A DNA stretch of 10,756 nucleotides from CADEDV01 sp036383515 (lineage in GTDB: Bacteria > Bacteroidota > Bacteroidia > Chitinophagales > Chitinophagaceae). A program made the translations under genes and the position numbers. The DNA is taken from NCBI GenBank assembly GCA_036383515.1, contig DASVOE010000119.1, positions 1 through 10,756 of the forward strand, in the 5' to 3' direction. This document shows positions 1-6,615 of the stretch, piece by piece. The notes beneath the pieces were generated by a model that had not been told where the DNA came from, ran no database searches, and worked only from the letters and a program-made list of their open reading frames with translations. Positions within the stretch are counted from its first letter, which is position 1. Each line of letters begins with the position of its first letter.

Positions 1-2740
1 ACCTGTTGTTTCCAAATCAGATGCGATATCTGAATCTATACTCGCAATGACGGTGCAGAGCAATACAAGAAACCAGTTGCAGATAACGGAGTTTGCCAAC
101 AATGTGCTGGTAGAAAGATTGCAAACCATTCCCGGTGTAAGCGGCACACAGATATGGGGTGAAAAGAAATATGCGATGCGGATCTGGATAGACCCCGGTA
201 AACTGGCAGCTTATAATATAACAGCCGGCGATGTGCAGGCTGCATTGCAAAAAGAAAATGTGGAGTTGCCCTCCGGTAAAATTTCAGGTAACACCACCGA
301 GTTGACCGTAAGAACATTTGGCCGCCTGAATACCGAAGAAGAGTTCAATAATATCATTATAAAGAATGTGAATGGTGCTGAGGTAAAAATAAAAGATATT
401 GGTGAAGCGGTACTGGGTCCCGAAAATGAAGAAACTGTTTTAAAAAGTGGTGGCGTCCCCATGATAGGATTGGCTATTATTCCCCAACCCGGTTCCAATT
501 ATGTATCCATTTCTGATGAGTTTTTCAAACGACTGGAACAGATAAAAAAAGACGTACCCGAAGATATCAAGATCAATATCGCACTGGATCAGACCAAGTT
601 TATTAAAAAATCCATTGTGGAAGTGAAGGAAACACTGATGATCGCCTTTTTACTGGTGGTGATGATCATTTATCTTTTCTTCCGCGACTGGATCATTGCC
701 ATCCGACCGTTGATTGATATTCCTGTTTCGCTGATCGGCGCTTTCTTTATCATGTACCTGATGGGTTTTACCATCAATGTGCTTTCACTACTCGCCATTG
801 TATTGGCAACTGGATTAGTGGTGGATGATGGAATTGTGGTGACAGAGAATATTTATAAGAAGATGGAGAAAGGAATGAACAAATGGCAGGCGGCTGTAGA
901 AGGATCTAAAGAAATTTACTTTGCCGTTATTGCCACTTCAATTACGCTTGCAGTAGTGTTTTTGCCTATTATCTTTTTACAGGGTTTTGTAGGAAGACTA
1001 TTCCGTGAGTTTGGAATTGTAGTGGCCGGAGCTGTGCTGATCTCTGCATTTGTATCCCTTACGTTAACACCGGTATTGAACGTTAAGCTGGCAAGAAAAA
1101 ATCATAAACATTCCTGGTTTTATAATAAGACAGAACCTTTTTTCCGTTGGATGGAAAATAGTTACCAGGCTGCGTTAAAACGATTCATGCAGGTGAGATG
1201 GGTGGCTTTAATCCTGGTGGCAATTTGCGGAGCCATTATCTTTTTAATTGGAGGCGGTCTGCAATCTGAGTTAGCACCCATGGAAGACCGCAGCCAGTTC
1301 CGTTTATCATTAACTGCACCAGAAGGCACTTCGTTTGATGCCATGGATAAATATGTAGACAGGGTGAGCAACTTCATTCTTGATTCTGTTCCCGAAAAAG
1401 AAGTGGTATTCAGTGTAACATCACCGGGCTTCACCGGTTCAGGAAATGCCAATACTGGTTTTGTAAGAGCTACCCTGGTTCCGCCCAACGAAAGAAAAAG
1501 AACCCAGAAAGAAATTGTGGACATGGTGAATCGTAACCTTCCCAAATTCAATGAAGGTCGTGCCTTTGCCATAGAAGAACAAACGATCTCAGTGAATCGC
1601 CGCGGCGGTCAACCTGTTTCTTTCGTAATACAGAATAACGATTTTGAAAAACTAACACAAATACTTCCAAAATTTTTGGAAGCAGCCCGTCAAAGTAAAG
1701 TGTTAATGAATGCAGATGTAGATCTTAAATTCAATAAACCGGAATTAAGGGTTGAGATCGACCGGTTGAAAGCGGCAGAACTCGGTGTAAGTGTAAGTGA
1801 TATTTCTGAAACATTGCAAATGGCTTATAGTAATCGTCGCCTTGGTTATTTTACCAAAGATGGTAAGCAATACCAGGTAATGGGACAGGTGGCCCGTAAT
1901 GACCGTGATGATCCGAATGATCTTAAAGTTTTGTTTGTACGTAATAACCGTAATGAATTGATCAGCCTTGATAACCTGGTTTCTGTTTCTGAATCCAACA
2001 CACCGCCTACGATCTATCACTTCAACCGGTATAAATCAGCAACGATCTCTGCAGGTCTTCAACCCGGTTTCACCATTGGTGATGGCATTGCTGAAATGAA
2101 TAAGATCGCCAGTAAATTAGTGGATGAAACCTTTACCACTTCTCTTTCAGGTTCATCCCGAGATTTTGCAGAAAGCAGCAGCAACACAAGTTTCGCTTTC
2201 CTGTTAGCTCTCGCCCTGATCTTTTTGATCCTTGCCGCACAATTTGAAAGTTTTATTGATCCGTTGATCATCATGTTCACCGTGCCGCTGGCAATTGCCG
2301 GCGCCGTATTATCCTTGTGGGTATTTGGTCATACATTGAATATCTTTTCGCAGATCGGAATGATCATGCTGATAGGGTTGGTGACCAAGAATGGAATATT
2401 GATCGTAGAGTTTGCCAACCAGAACCGGGAAAAAGGAATGAAAAGAAGAGAAGCTGTGATCTTTGCGGCTACGCAAAGGCTTCGCCCTATATTAATGACA
2501 AGTCTTGCTATGTCATTGGGTGCACTGCCGCTCGCATTGTCATTAGGAGCCGCAGCTACCAGCCGTATACCATTAGGAATTGTAATTGTGGGTGGCGTCC
2601 TGTTCTCGTTAGTGTTAACCTTATTTGTAATACCAGCTATGTATTCTTTCCTTTCTTCTGCCCATAAAAAAAGTGAGATAGATGAAATGCTGCACCAAAC
2701 CCCTGCCGAAACAATTGAAACCACTGCAGCACATGCTTAA
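1..2740 (+). CDS. RND efflux transporter permease, HAE1/AcrB-like (5' partial)
   Basis: Inner-membrane proton-driven pump subunit of a tripartite RND exporter. The reading frame is open from base 2 to the stop at 2738-2740 with no start in the window; the residues before the first Met (position 47) read PVVSKSD..., as in the porter domain of the AcrB family, so the N-terminal part including TM1 is missing. About 912 residues remain, against roughly 1050 for the family. Counting from the Met at 47, membrane segments are visible near residues 196-213, 222-240 and 244-266, with a second set in the C-terminal 190 residues. The TM4 proton-relay pair Asp260-Asp261 (bases 824-829) and the TM10 Lys in GLVTKNG (bases 2387-2389) are both present, which points to a drug/hydrophobe (HAE) pump rather than a heavy-metal one. 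The tolC-like gene follows after 12 bp, so they are probably co-transcribed; the membrane fusion protein is expected upstream of the window. Substrate cannot be told from sequence. Confidence 0.95.
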   Translation, partial: PVVSKSDAISESILAMTVQSNTRNQLQITEFANNVLVERLQTIPGVSGTQIWGEKKYAMRIWIDPGKLAAYNITAGDVQAALQKENVELPSGKISGNTTELTVRTFGRLNTEEEFNNIIIKNVNGAEVKIKDIGEAVLGPENEETVLKSGGVPMIGLAIIPQPGSNYVSISDEFFKRLEQIKKDVPEDIKINIALDQTKFIKKSIVEVKETLMIAFLLVVMIIYLFFRDWIIAIRPLIDIPVSLIGAFFIMYLMGFTINVLSLLAIVLATGLVVDDGIVVTENIYKKMEKGMNKWQAAVEGSKEIYFAVIATSITLAVVFLPIIFLQGFVGRLFREFGIVVAGAVLISAFVSLTLTPVLNVKLARKNHKHSWFYNKTEPFFRWMENSYQAALKRFMQVRWVALILVAICGAIIFLIGGGLQSELAPMEDRSQFRLSLTAPEGTSFDAMDKYVDRVSNFILDSVPEKEVVFSVTSPGFTGSGNANTGFVRATLVPPNERKRTQKEIVDMVNRNLPKFNEGRAFAIEEQTISVNRRGGQPVSFVIQNNDFEKLTQILPKFLEAARQSKVLMNADVDLKFNKPELRVEIDRLKAAELGVSVSDISETLQMAYSNRRLGYFTKDGKQYQVMGQVARNDRDDPNDLKVLFVRNNRNELISLDNLVSVSESNTPPTIYHFNRYKSATISAGLQPGFTIGDGIAEMNKIASKLVDETFTTSLSGSSRDFAESSSNTSFAFLLALALIFLILAAQFESFIDPLIIMFTVPLAIAGAVLSLWVFGHTLNIFSQIGMIMLIGLVTKNGILIVEFANQNREKGMKRREAVIFAATQRLRPILMTSLAMSLGALPLALSLGAAATSRIPLGIVIVGGVLFSLVLTLFVIPAMYSFLSSAHKKSEIDEMLHQTPAETIETTAAHA

Positions 2741-2752
2741 AAGTTTATTCGT

Positions 2753-4069
2753 ATGACAAGGATGAAAAAAATTCTCTTACCATTTCTGTTGATCGTATCA
2801 CTTTCCTCATCAGCGCAGCAAATGCTGACACTGGAAGAAGCTATTGCCACCGCATTGAATAATAATTATGATATACAATTGTCCAGGAATGATTCGATGG
2901 TGGCAGCGCTGGATTATTCTTATCGTAATGCTATCTTTTTACCAAGGCTGAATGGAACCGTTGGTAATACATGGACACGGAATAAGCAAAACCAGGAATT
3001 CAGTAATGCTACAAAGAGAGAAGGGAAAGTAAAAACCAATAACCTGTCGGCCTCTCTAAATCTTAACTGGACCCTGTTTGATGGTTTAAAAATGTTTGCA
3101 ACAAGAGATAAAGCGGAAGAACTGATCAGGCTTGGCGAATTGGGTATCAAAAACCAGGTGATCAACACTGTGGCAGCGGTCGTCAATACTTATTATAATA
3201 TTGTGCGGCAAAAACAACAGCTAAGGGCTATTGAAGAGCAGATGTCCATCAGCCAGACAAGAGTGAATCTTGCTGAACGCAAGTTGGATATTGGTGTAGG
3301 CACCAAACCAGATGTATTGCAAAGTAAAGTAGACCTGAATGCACAAAAAGCTTCCCAACTGGAACAACAAACATTGATCGCTCAATTGAAAGAACAACTG
3401 AACCAGGTGATGAATGTAAAACAAACGGCCGGCTATGAAGTGGCCGACTCCATTCCTTTAAATACCACAATGGCATTAGGAGATGTGCAGGCTGGCATTG
3501 AAAACAGTAACCCCCTGTTGCAGATTAGCAAAAAAAGTATTGATATAGCCGGCTTCACATTGAAAGAAAGAAGAGCCGAACGTTTTCCTGTTGTTTCTTT
3601 TAACTCAGCCTACAATTTTTCAAGAACCAATAATGACGTAGCGTTGAATCCTGCCTTACCCATTTTTAATCAGAATAAAGGATTGAATTATGGTGTTTCC
3701 GCTACGATACCGATCCTCAATAATTTTAATACCCGGCGACTTATAAAACAGGCGCAACTGGATATTCAATACCAGCAATTGGTATATAATAATCAACGAT
3801 CGCAACTCGATCTTTCTGTGATCAATGCTTTTAAAGAATACGAGCAACAGAAAAAAGCGCTGGCACTCGAAGAAGAAAATATATTACTGGCAAAAGAAAA
3901 TGTAACTATTGCGCTGGAGGTATACCGGCTCGGCGCTTCTACTATCATCCAGTTACGGGAAGCACAGAAGAGCCTGGAAGATGCATATAACCGGCTGATC
4001 GCTGCCCGGTATAATACTAAACTTGCAGAAACTGAATTGCTTCGCCTTAAAGGTGACCTGGTAAAATAG
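2753..4069 (+). CDS. TolC family outer-membrane efflux channel
   Basis: Outer-membrane trimeric channel partner of the RND pump just upstream. The protein has 438 residues, normal for the OEP/TolC family, with a signal peptide at the N-terminus (KK followed by a hydrophobic stretch, cleavage probably after Ala21 in SSSA/QQ). The mature part starts MLTLEEAIATALNNNYDI, the usual OEP opening, followed by two similar halves made of long Gln/Glu/Lys-rich helices (about residues 140-225 and 340-435) and beta segments (about 60-115 and 275-325). A second Met codon at 2762 (MKKILLP...) is an equally good start; both keep the signal peptide, and no Shine-Dalgarno decides between them. The stop codon TAG (4067-4069) is also the first three bases of the 7-bp repeat array that begins the next cassette. 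The C-terminus (TELLRLKGDLVK) looks complete for the family, so the gene does not appear truncated. Confidence 0.94.
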   Translation: MTRMKKILLPFLLIVSLSSSAQQMLTLEEAIATALNNNYDIQLSRNDSMVAALDYSYRNAIFLPRLNGTVGNTWTRNKQNQEFSNATKREGKVKTNNLSASLNLNWTLFDGLKMFATRDKAEELIRLGELGIKNQVINTVAAVVNTYYNIVRQKQQLRAIEEQMSISQTRVNLAERKLDIGVGTKPDVLQSKVDLNAQKASQLEQQTLIAQLKEQLNQVMNVKQTAGYEVADSIPLNTTMALGDVQAGIENSNPLLQISKKSIDIAGFTLKERRAERFPVVSFNSAYNFSRTNNDVALNPALPIFNQNKGLNYGVSATIPILNNFNTRRLIKQAQLDIQYQQLVYNNQRSQLDLSVINAFKEYEQQKKALALEEENILLAKENVTIALEVYRLGASTIIQLREAQKSLEDAYNRLIAARYNTKLAETELLRLKGDLVK

Positions 4070-4101
4070 TTCGTAGTTTATAATTTGTTGTTTGTAGTTA
4101 T
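4067..4101 (+). repeat. Left arm: five degenerate 7-bp repeats
   Basis: Five consecutive heptamers start at 4067, 4074, 4081, 4088 and 4095: TAGTTCG, TAGTTTA, then TAATTTG and TTGTTTG, and finally TAGTTAT. The consensus is TAGTTTG. The first unit supplies the TAG stop of the tolC-like gene. The array is repeated in inverted orientation downstream of the four-helix-bundle gene. Confidence 0.75.
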
Positions 4102-4106
4102 TTTTG
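4077..4106 (+). promoter_or_regulatory. Possible Bacteroidota-type promoter for the four-helix-bundle gene and purE
   Basis: TATTTTTG at 4099-4106 fits the Bacteroidota -7 box TAnnTTTG exactly. TTTA at 4077-4080 is one base off the -33 TTTG, with an 18-bp spacer (19-21 is usual). Transcription would start about 10 bases before the ATG at 4123. The site overlaps the left repeat arm, so if real the cassette carries its own promoter and could drive purE. In A/T-rich DNA such a match can arise by chance. Confidence 0.35.
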
Positions 4107-4122
4107 GTACAAACTTTATTTT

Positions 4123-4530
4123 ATGGCTACAATTCAAAAATTTGAAGAATTAAGTATCTGGCAAAAAGCCCGGTTTTTAAGTCAAAAAATTTACCCGCTT
4201 ACTTTTAAGGAACCCATATCACTTGATTTCCGGCTTAAGGACCAGTTAAGGGGAAGTTGTGGTTCTATCATGGATAACATTGCAGAAGGGTTTGACAGGG
4301 GCAGCAAAAACGAATTCGTCAATTCATTAACGATTGCTAAGGGTGAAACGGCTGAACTTAAATCACAGCTTTATCGTTCTTTGGATACTAAATACATTAC
4401 GCAGGAAACGTTTACAGAATTGTATAGCTTAGCTGATGAATTAACAAAGATGTTGACTGGATTTATTAAATACCTGAATAAATCTAAAATAAAAGGCCAG
4501 AAATTTAAAAACAGATCCAAAGATGAGTGA
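4123..4530 (+). CDS. Four-helix-bundle protein (23S rRNA intervening sequence / Avd superfamily)
   Basis: Small basic helical protein of 135 residues, usual for the family (about 115-135). Family marks are visible: FEELSIWQKA near residues 7-16, QLR at 41-43, SIMDNIAEGFDRGS at 48-61, a following helix with EF...IAKGETAELKSQL (64-82), and a Lys/Arg-rich tail ending NRSKDE. Known relatives are proteins encoded by intervening sequences inside 23S rRNA genes and the Avd accessory protein of diversity-generating retroelements. Some of these form pentameric barrels with a positively charged surface that binds nucleic acid, so RNA binding is a reasonable inference, but the function of stand-alone members is unknown. 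No reverse transcriptase or rRNA lies in the window. The gene sits between inverted 7-bp-period repeats. Its last 8 bases (ATGAGTGA) contain the start codon of purE, so the two are probably translationally coupled. Confidence 0.93.
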   Translation: MATIQKFEELSIWQKARFLSQKIYPLTFKEPISLDFRLKDQLRGSCGSIMDNIAEGFDRGSKNEFVNSLTIAKGETAELKSQLYRSLDTKYITQETFTELYSLADELTKMLTGFIKYLNKSKIKGQKFKNRSKDE

Positions 4531-5068
4531 ATTACAAACCACCAACCACCAACTACAAACTCCTCATGTTGGCATAATCATGGGCAGCGACAGCGACTTA
4601 CATGTGATGCAGGCTGCATCGGATATATTGAAACAATTTGATATTGCGCATGAAGTAACAGTGGTCTCCGCACACCGAACCCCTTTACGAATGGTAGAGT
4701 ATGCACAAAAAGCAAAAGAAAGAGGATTGAAAGTGATCATTGCCGGTGCGGGTGGCGCAGCTCATTTACCGGGTATGGTAGCTTCTATTACTCCCCTCCC
4801 TGTTATTGGTGTTCCTATACGGTCTTCCAATTCAATTGATGGCTGGGATTCTGTGTTGTCCATTTTACAAATGCCAAATGGCGTTCCTGTTGCCACCGTA
4901 GCATTAAATGCGGCAAAGAATGCCGGTATCCTCGCTGCAGAAATTATCGGCACTTCGGATGAAACTGTTTCAACAAAAGTAATGGAGTATAAGAATTCGC
5001 TCAATAACGAAGTGATTGAGAAAGTGAAACAACTGAAGAAGGATGGTTGGGAGAATACGTTTGATTGA
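4523..5068 (+). CDS. purE: 5-(carboxyamino)imidazole ribonucleotide mutase, class I PurE
   Basis: Converts N5-CAIR to CAIR in cytoplasmic de novo purine synthesis. The 181-residue protein shows GIIMGSDSD (17-25), SAHRTP (49-54) and GAGGAAHLPGM (75-85, with the conserved His81), then SIDGWDSVLSILQMP (104-118), all typical of bacterial class I PurE, which works with PurK. No purK is in the window. The start at 4523 overlaps the preceding four-helix-bundle gene by 8 bp. It is the only in-frame ATG before Met20, and Met20 lies inside the conserved nucleotide-binding loop, so a later start would destroy the fold. Residues 3-13 (ELQTTNHQLQT) are encoded by the inverted repeat arm of the upstream cassette and extend the enzyme by about 12 residues over the usual N-terminus. 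The native start seems to have been replaced by one provided by the cassette. The conserved core looks intact and functional. Confidence 0.96.
   Translation: MSELQTTNHQLQTPHVGIIMGSDSDLHVMQAASDILKQFDIAHEVTVVSAHRTPLRMVEYAQKAKERGLKVIIAGAGGAAHLPGMVASITPLPVIGVPIRSSNSIDGWDSVLSILQMPNGVPVATVALNAAKNAGILAAEIIGTSDETVSTKVMEYKNSLNNEVIEKVKQLKKDGWENTFD
4530..4561 (+). repeat. Right arm: 7-bp repeats, inverted copy of the left arm
   Basis: Heptamers on the + strand start at 4534 (ACAAACC), 4541 (ACCAACC), 4548 (ACCAACT) and 4555 (ACAAACT). The reverse complement of 4530-4561 matches 4068-4099 at 24 of 32 positions in the same 7-bp phase. The arm starts on the last base of the four-helix-bundle stop codon and is translated as PurE residues 3-13. 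Confidence 0.75.
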
Positions 5069-5075
5069 TCCAACA

Positions 5076-5111
5076 CCACATAGGAGCATAGAAACATAGA
5101 CTAACACATAG
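5076..5111 (+). repeat. Left arm: CATAG-type repeats
   Basis: Units (A/G)CATAG start at 5078, 5086, 5094 and 5106, that is with spacings of 8, 8 and 12 bp. The stretch 5076-5099 is the inverted partner of 5552-5575. The array ends five bases before the GTG start of the GxxExxY gene and covers most of the 47-bp gap after purE. Confidence 0.8.
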
Positions 5112-5115
5112 ATAA

Positions 5116-5532
5116 GTGAGGATAACAAAAAAATATTTGACGGAGCTCACCTATAAAGTTATTGGATGCGCCATTGAAGTGCATAAGCATCTTGGCCCCG
5201 GTTTAATAGAAAGTGTTTATGAAAAATGTTTTTTGAAAGAACTAACGATACAAGGTTTAGCTTTCAAAAATCAGCTATGGGTGCCTGTTCAGTATAAAGG
5301 ATTAGAACTTGATACGGAGTTGAGATTAGATGTGCTGGTGGAAGATATGTTATGTGTAGAATTGAAAGCGCAACAGGGCTTGTTACCAATTCATGACGCC
5401 GTTCTGCTGTCTTATATGCAAATGCTGCAAAAACCAAAAGGTATCCTGGTTAATTTTCATTGTGTAAATATTTTCAAGGAAGGTCAGAAAACCTTAGTCA
5501 ATAACCTTTTTTCTTTGCTACCTGAAGAATGA
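5116..5532 (+). CDS. GxxExxY protein, PD-(D/E)XK nuclease-like
   Basis: A 138-residue protein of the GxxExxY family, common in multiple copies in Bacteroidota. The name-giving motif is Gly29-Leu-Ile-Glu32-Ser-Val-Tyr35, preceded by the conserved IGCAIEVHKHLGPG. The family is placed in the PD-(D/E)XK nuclease superfamily, and the residues expected of such a site are present: Glu32, Asp72 in LRLDVLVED and the Glu82-Leu-Lys84 (ExK) strand. Nuclease activity is therefore possible but unproven, and no target is known. The start is GTG at 5116: the codon before it is a TAA stop (5113-5115) and no in-frame ATG occurs before the conserved region. The gene lies between inverted 8-bp-period repeats, directly after purE. 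Its TGA overlaps the ATG of the lipoprotein gene (ATGA at 5529-5532). It is intact and normal in length. Confidence 0.92.
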   Translation: MRITKKYLTELTYKVIGCAIEVHKHLGPGLIESVYEKCFLKELTIQGLAFKNQLWVPVQYKGLELDTELRLDVLVEDMLCVELKAQQGLLPIHDAVLLSYMQMLQKPKGILVNFHCVNIFKEGQKTLVNNLFSLLPEE

Positions 5533-6503
5533 TGAAAAATAATCTACCATCCTATGTTTCTATGTGCCTATGTGGTTCAAGGTTGTGGATTAAAATTTTC
5601 ACACTGTCAGTAATTCTTGTTTCCTGCAATAATACCCACCTGCTAAAAGAAATAAAAAAACTTGATCACTACCCTTCCGCATCCGGGATAGAATATTTCA
5701 ACAAACAATTTTTTGTTATCGGTGATGATGCCAATGATCTCCTTGTACTGGACAGCAATTTCAATATAGCTGATTCAATCAGTATCTATTCCTTTCCAAA
5801 AAAACGAATTCCGAAAACAATTAAACCCGATCTTGAATCCATCCTGCTAACAAGGGATGGAAAATTGTTGTTGCTGGGTTCAGGATCTTTGTCGCCTTAT
5901 CGTAATGTATGTTGGTTGATCGATCCGATCACTAAAGAAAAAGACAGCACCCCGTTAGATACTTTTTACCAGCGTTTAAAATATAACGGCATAACAGAAA
6001 TCAATATTGAAGGAGCGACTTCCATTCCCGGTTCTATTATCTTATCCAACAGGGGTCATAAAGCCTATCGCAGAAACTATCTTGTATTTACCAATAGTCA
6101 TTTCTGGAATAACCAGCAAGAAGCGCCGATTGATCTGATACTTATTGGCAGCAATCCGGATACAGCTGAATTCAATGGAATTTCCGGTATAAGCTATGCA
6201 CCAAAATCTGACCGGCTGATCATGACAGTTTCAACTGAAAACACCAGCAGCGCATACGATGACGGTACAATTGGTAAGAGTTACCTCTGGATCGTCAACA
6301 GTATTTCTTCCAAAAAAAGGTGGAAGTCGATTAATCCTAACCAGGTCATTGACCTCAATGCTGTTGATGCCCGGTTTAAAGGACAAAAGATCGAATCCGT
6401 TTGCGTGGTCAAAGAAACGAAGCACTTTCTTCATCTTGTGCTGGCTGCTGATAATGATGATGGCAGCAGTACTCTCTTTAAAGTTTTAGTGGAAAAGAAT
6501 TAA
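5529..6503 (+). CDS. Lipoprotein of unknown function, probable beta-propeller-like domain
   Basis: A 324-residue protein read from the ATG overlapping the GxxExxY stop. The hydrophobic stretch WIKIFTLSVILVSC ends in a lipobox (Leu30-Val-Ser-Cys33), so it is probably exported and lipid-anchored. After that come repeated beta-rich segments such as YPSASGIEYFNKQFFVIGDDANDLLVLD (split across about residues 48-75), LESILLTRDGKLLLLGSGS and the segment IEGATSIPGSIILSNRG, which suggest a beta-propeller. It resembles a Bacteroidota family that I recall, without certainty, as DUF6929. No catalytic role can be assigned. Residues 8-16 (SYVSMCLCG) come from the right repeat arm of the GxxExxY cassette and do not look like a natural signal-peptide n-region. 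Other possible starts are Met12 (5562) and a TTG at 5583, which would give a more typical short signal peptide; the true start is unresolved. Confidence 0.75.
   Translation: MMKNNLPSYVSMCLCGSRLWIKIFTLSVILVSCNNTHLLKEIKKLDHYPSASGIEYFNKQFFVIGDDANDLLVLDSNFNIADSISIYSFPKKRIPKTIKPDLESILLTRDGKLLLLGSGSLSPYRNVCWLIDPITKEKDSTPLDTFYQRLKYNGITEINIEGATSIPGSIILSNRGHKAYRRNYLVFTNSHFWNNQQEAPIDLILIGSNPDTAEFNGISGISYAPKSDRLIMTVSTENTSSAYDDGTIGKSYLWIVNSISSKKRWKSINPNQVIDLNAVDARFKGQKIESVCVVKETKHFLHLVLAADNDDGSSTLFKVLVEKN
5552..5575 (+). repeat. Right arm: CTATGT 8-bp repeats, inverted copy of the left arm
   Basis: CTATGT starts at 5552, 5560 and 5568, an exact 8-bp period. The reverse complement matches 5076-5099 at 22 of 24 positions; the two mismatches are adjacent, in the middle. 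The arm lies in the coding sequence of the lipoprotein gene as annotated from 5529. Confidence 0.82.
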
Positions 6504-6552
6504 CGCTACCCTTATAGGATAAATTCTATAAAACCTCCTCGTGCAAATAAGT

Positions 6553-6599
6553 TCCGGGTACAATAGGAATCAATTTTAAAAATCTGTACTTTACCCGGA
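6553..6599. promoter_or_regulatory. 8-bp inverted repeat before the caspase-like gene
   Basis: TCCGGGTA (6553-6560) and its perfect complement TACCCGGA (6592-6599) are separated by 31 bases and end 16 bases before the ATG at 6616. They are GC-rich in an otherwise A/T-rich 112-bp gap. They could be an operator or form a leader hairpin; no good TAnnTTTG promoter box was found nearby. An accidental pair is possible. Confidence 0.3.
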
Positions 6600-6615
6600 T
6601 AACTAACAACCTGCA

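Larger units (their letters stand above)
4067..4561 (+). mobile_element. Putative small insertion cassette: four-helix-bundle gene between inverted 7-bp-period repeats
   Basis: A gene of the 23S rRNA intervening-sequence protein superfamily is bracketed by two arms of degenerate heptamers in opposite orientation (4067-4101 and 4534-4561). Aligned as an inverted repeat (4068-4099 against the reverse complement of 4530-4561) the arms agree at 24 of 32 positions. The left edge falls in the stop codon of tolC, and the right edge runs into the purE coding sequence. That the unit is or was mobile is inference: no transposase, target duplication or second copy is visible. It resembles the layout of IVS elements in 23S rRNA genes, where complementary ends flank an ORF of this same family, but here it lies between protein genes. 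Confidence 0.4.
5076..5575 (+). mobile_element. Putative small insertion cassette: GxxExxY gene between inverted 8-bp-period repeats
   Basis: The GxxExxY gene is enclosed by arms at 5076-5099 and 5552-5575 whose inverted alignment agrees at 22 of 24 positions. Each arm is built from an octamer of CTATGTGN type. The left arm begins 7 bp after the purE stop; the right arm lies inside the 5' end of the following lipoprotein gene. The plan matches the cassette on the other side of purE, with a different repeat and a different protein. Mobility is inferred from this layout only; no transposase or target duplication was seen. Confidence 0.4.

Noticed and set aside
1162..1572. 136-codon open frame on the minus strand within the RND gene
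   Set aside because: It lies wholly opposite a well-conserved RND coding region and its translation has no recognisable features.
2317..2724. Open frames of 116 (+) and 131 (-) codons over the end of the RND gene
   Set aside because: Both overlap the conserved TM10-TM12 coding region in other frames; the translations are low-complexity shadows.
4123..4530. Possible diversity-generating retroelement, because the protein belongs to the Avd superfamily
   Set aside because: No reverse transcriptase and no template/variable repeat pair are visible; the family match alone is better explained by a stand-alone IVS-type protein.
4123..5532. Four-helix-bundle and GxxExxY genes as a toxin-antitoxin pair
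   Set aside because: They are separated by purE and each has its own distinct repeats; nothing else supports pairing.
4067..5575. CRISPR-like repeats
   Set aside because: Units are only 7-8 bp, degenerate, directly tandem without spacers, and inverted around ORFs.
6512..6531. Hairpin TTATAG/CTATAA after the lipoprotein gene as a terminator
   Set aside because: The stem is only 6 A/T-rich pairs and no T-run follows, so it is too weak to call.
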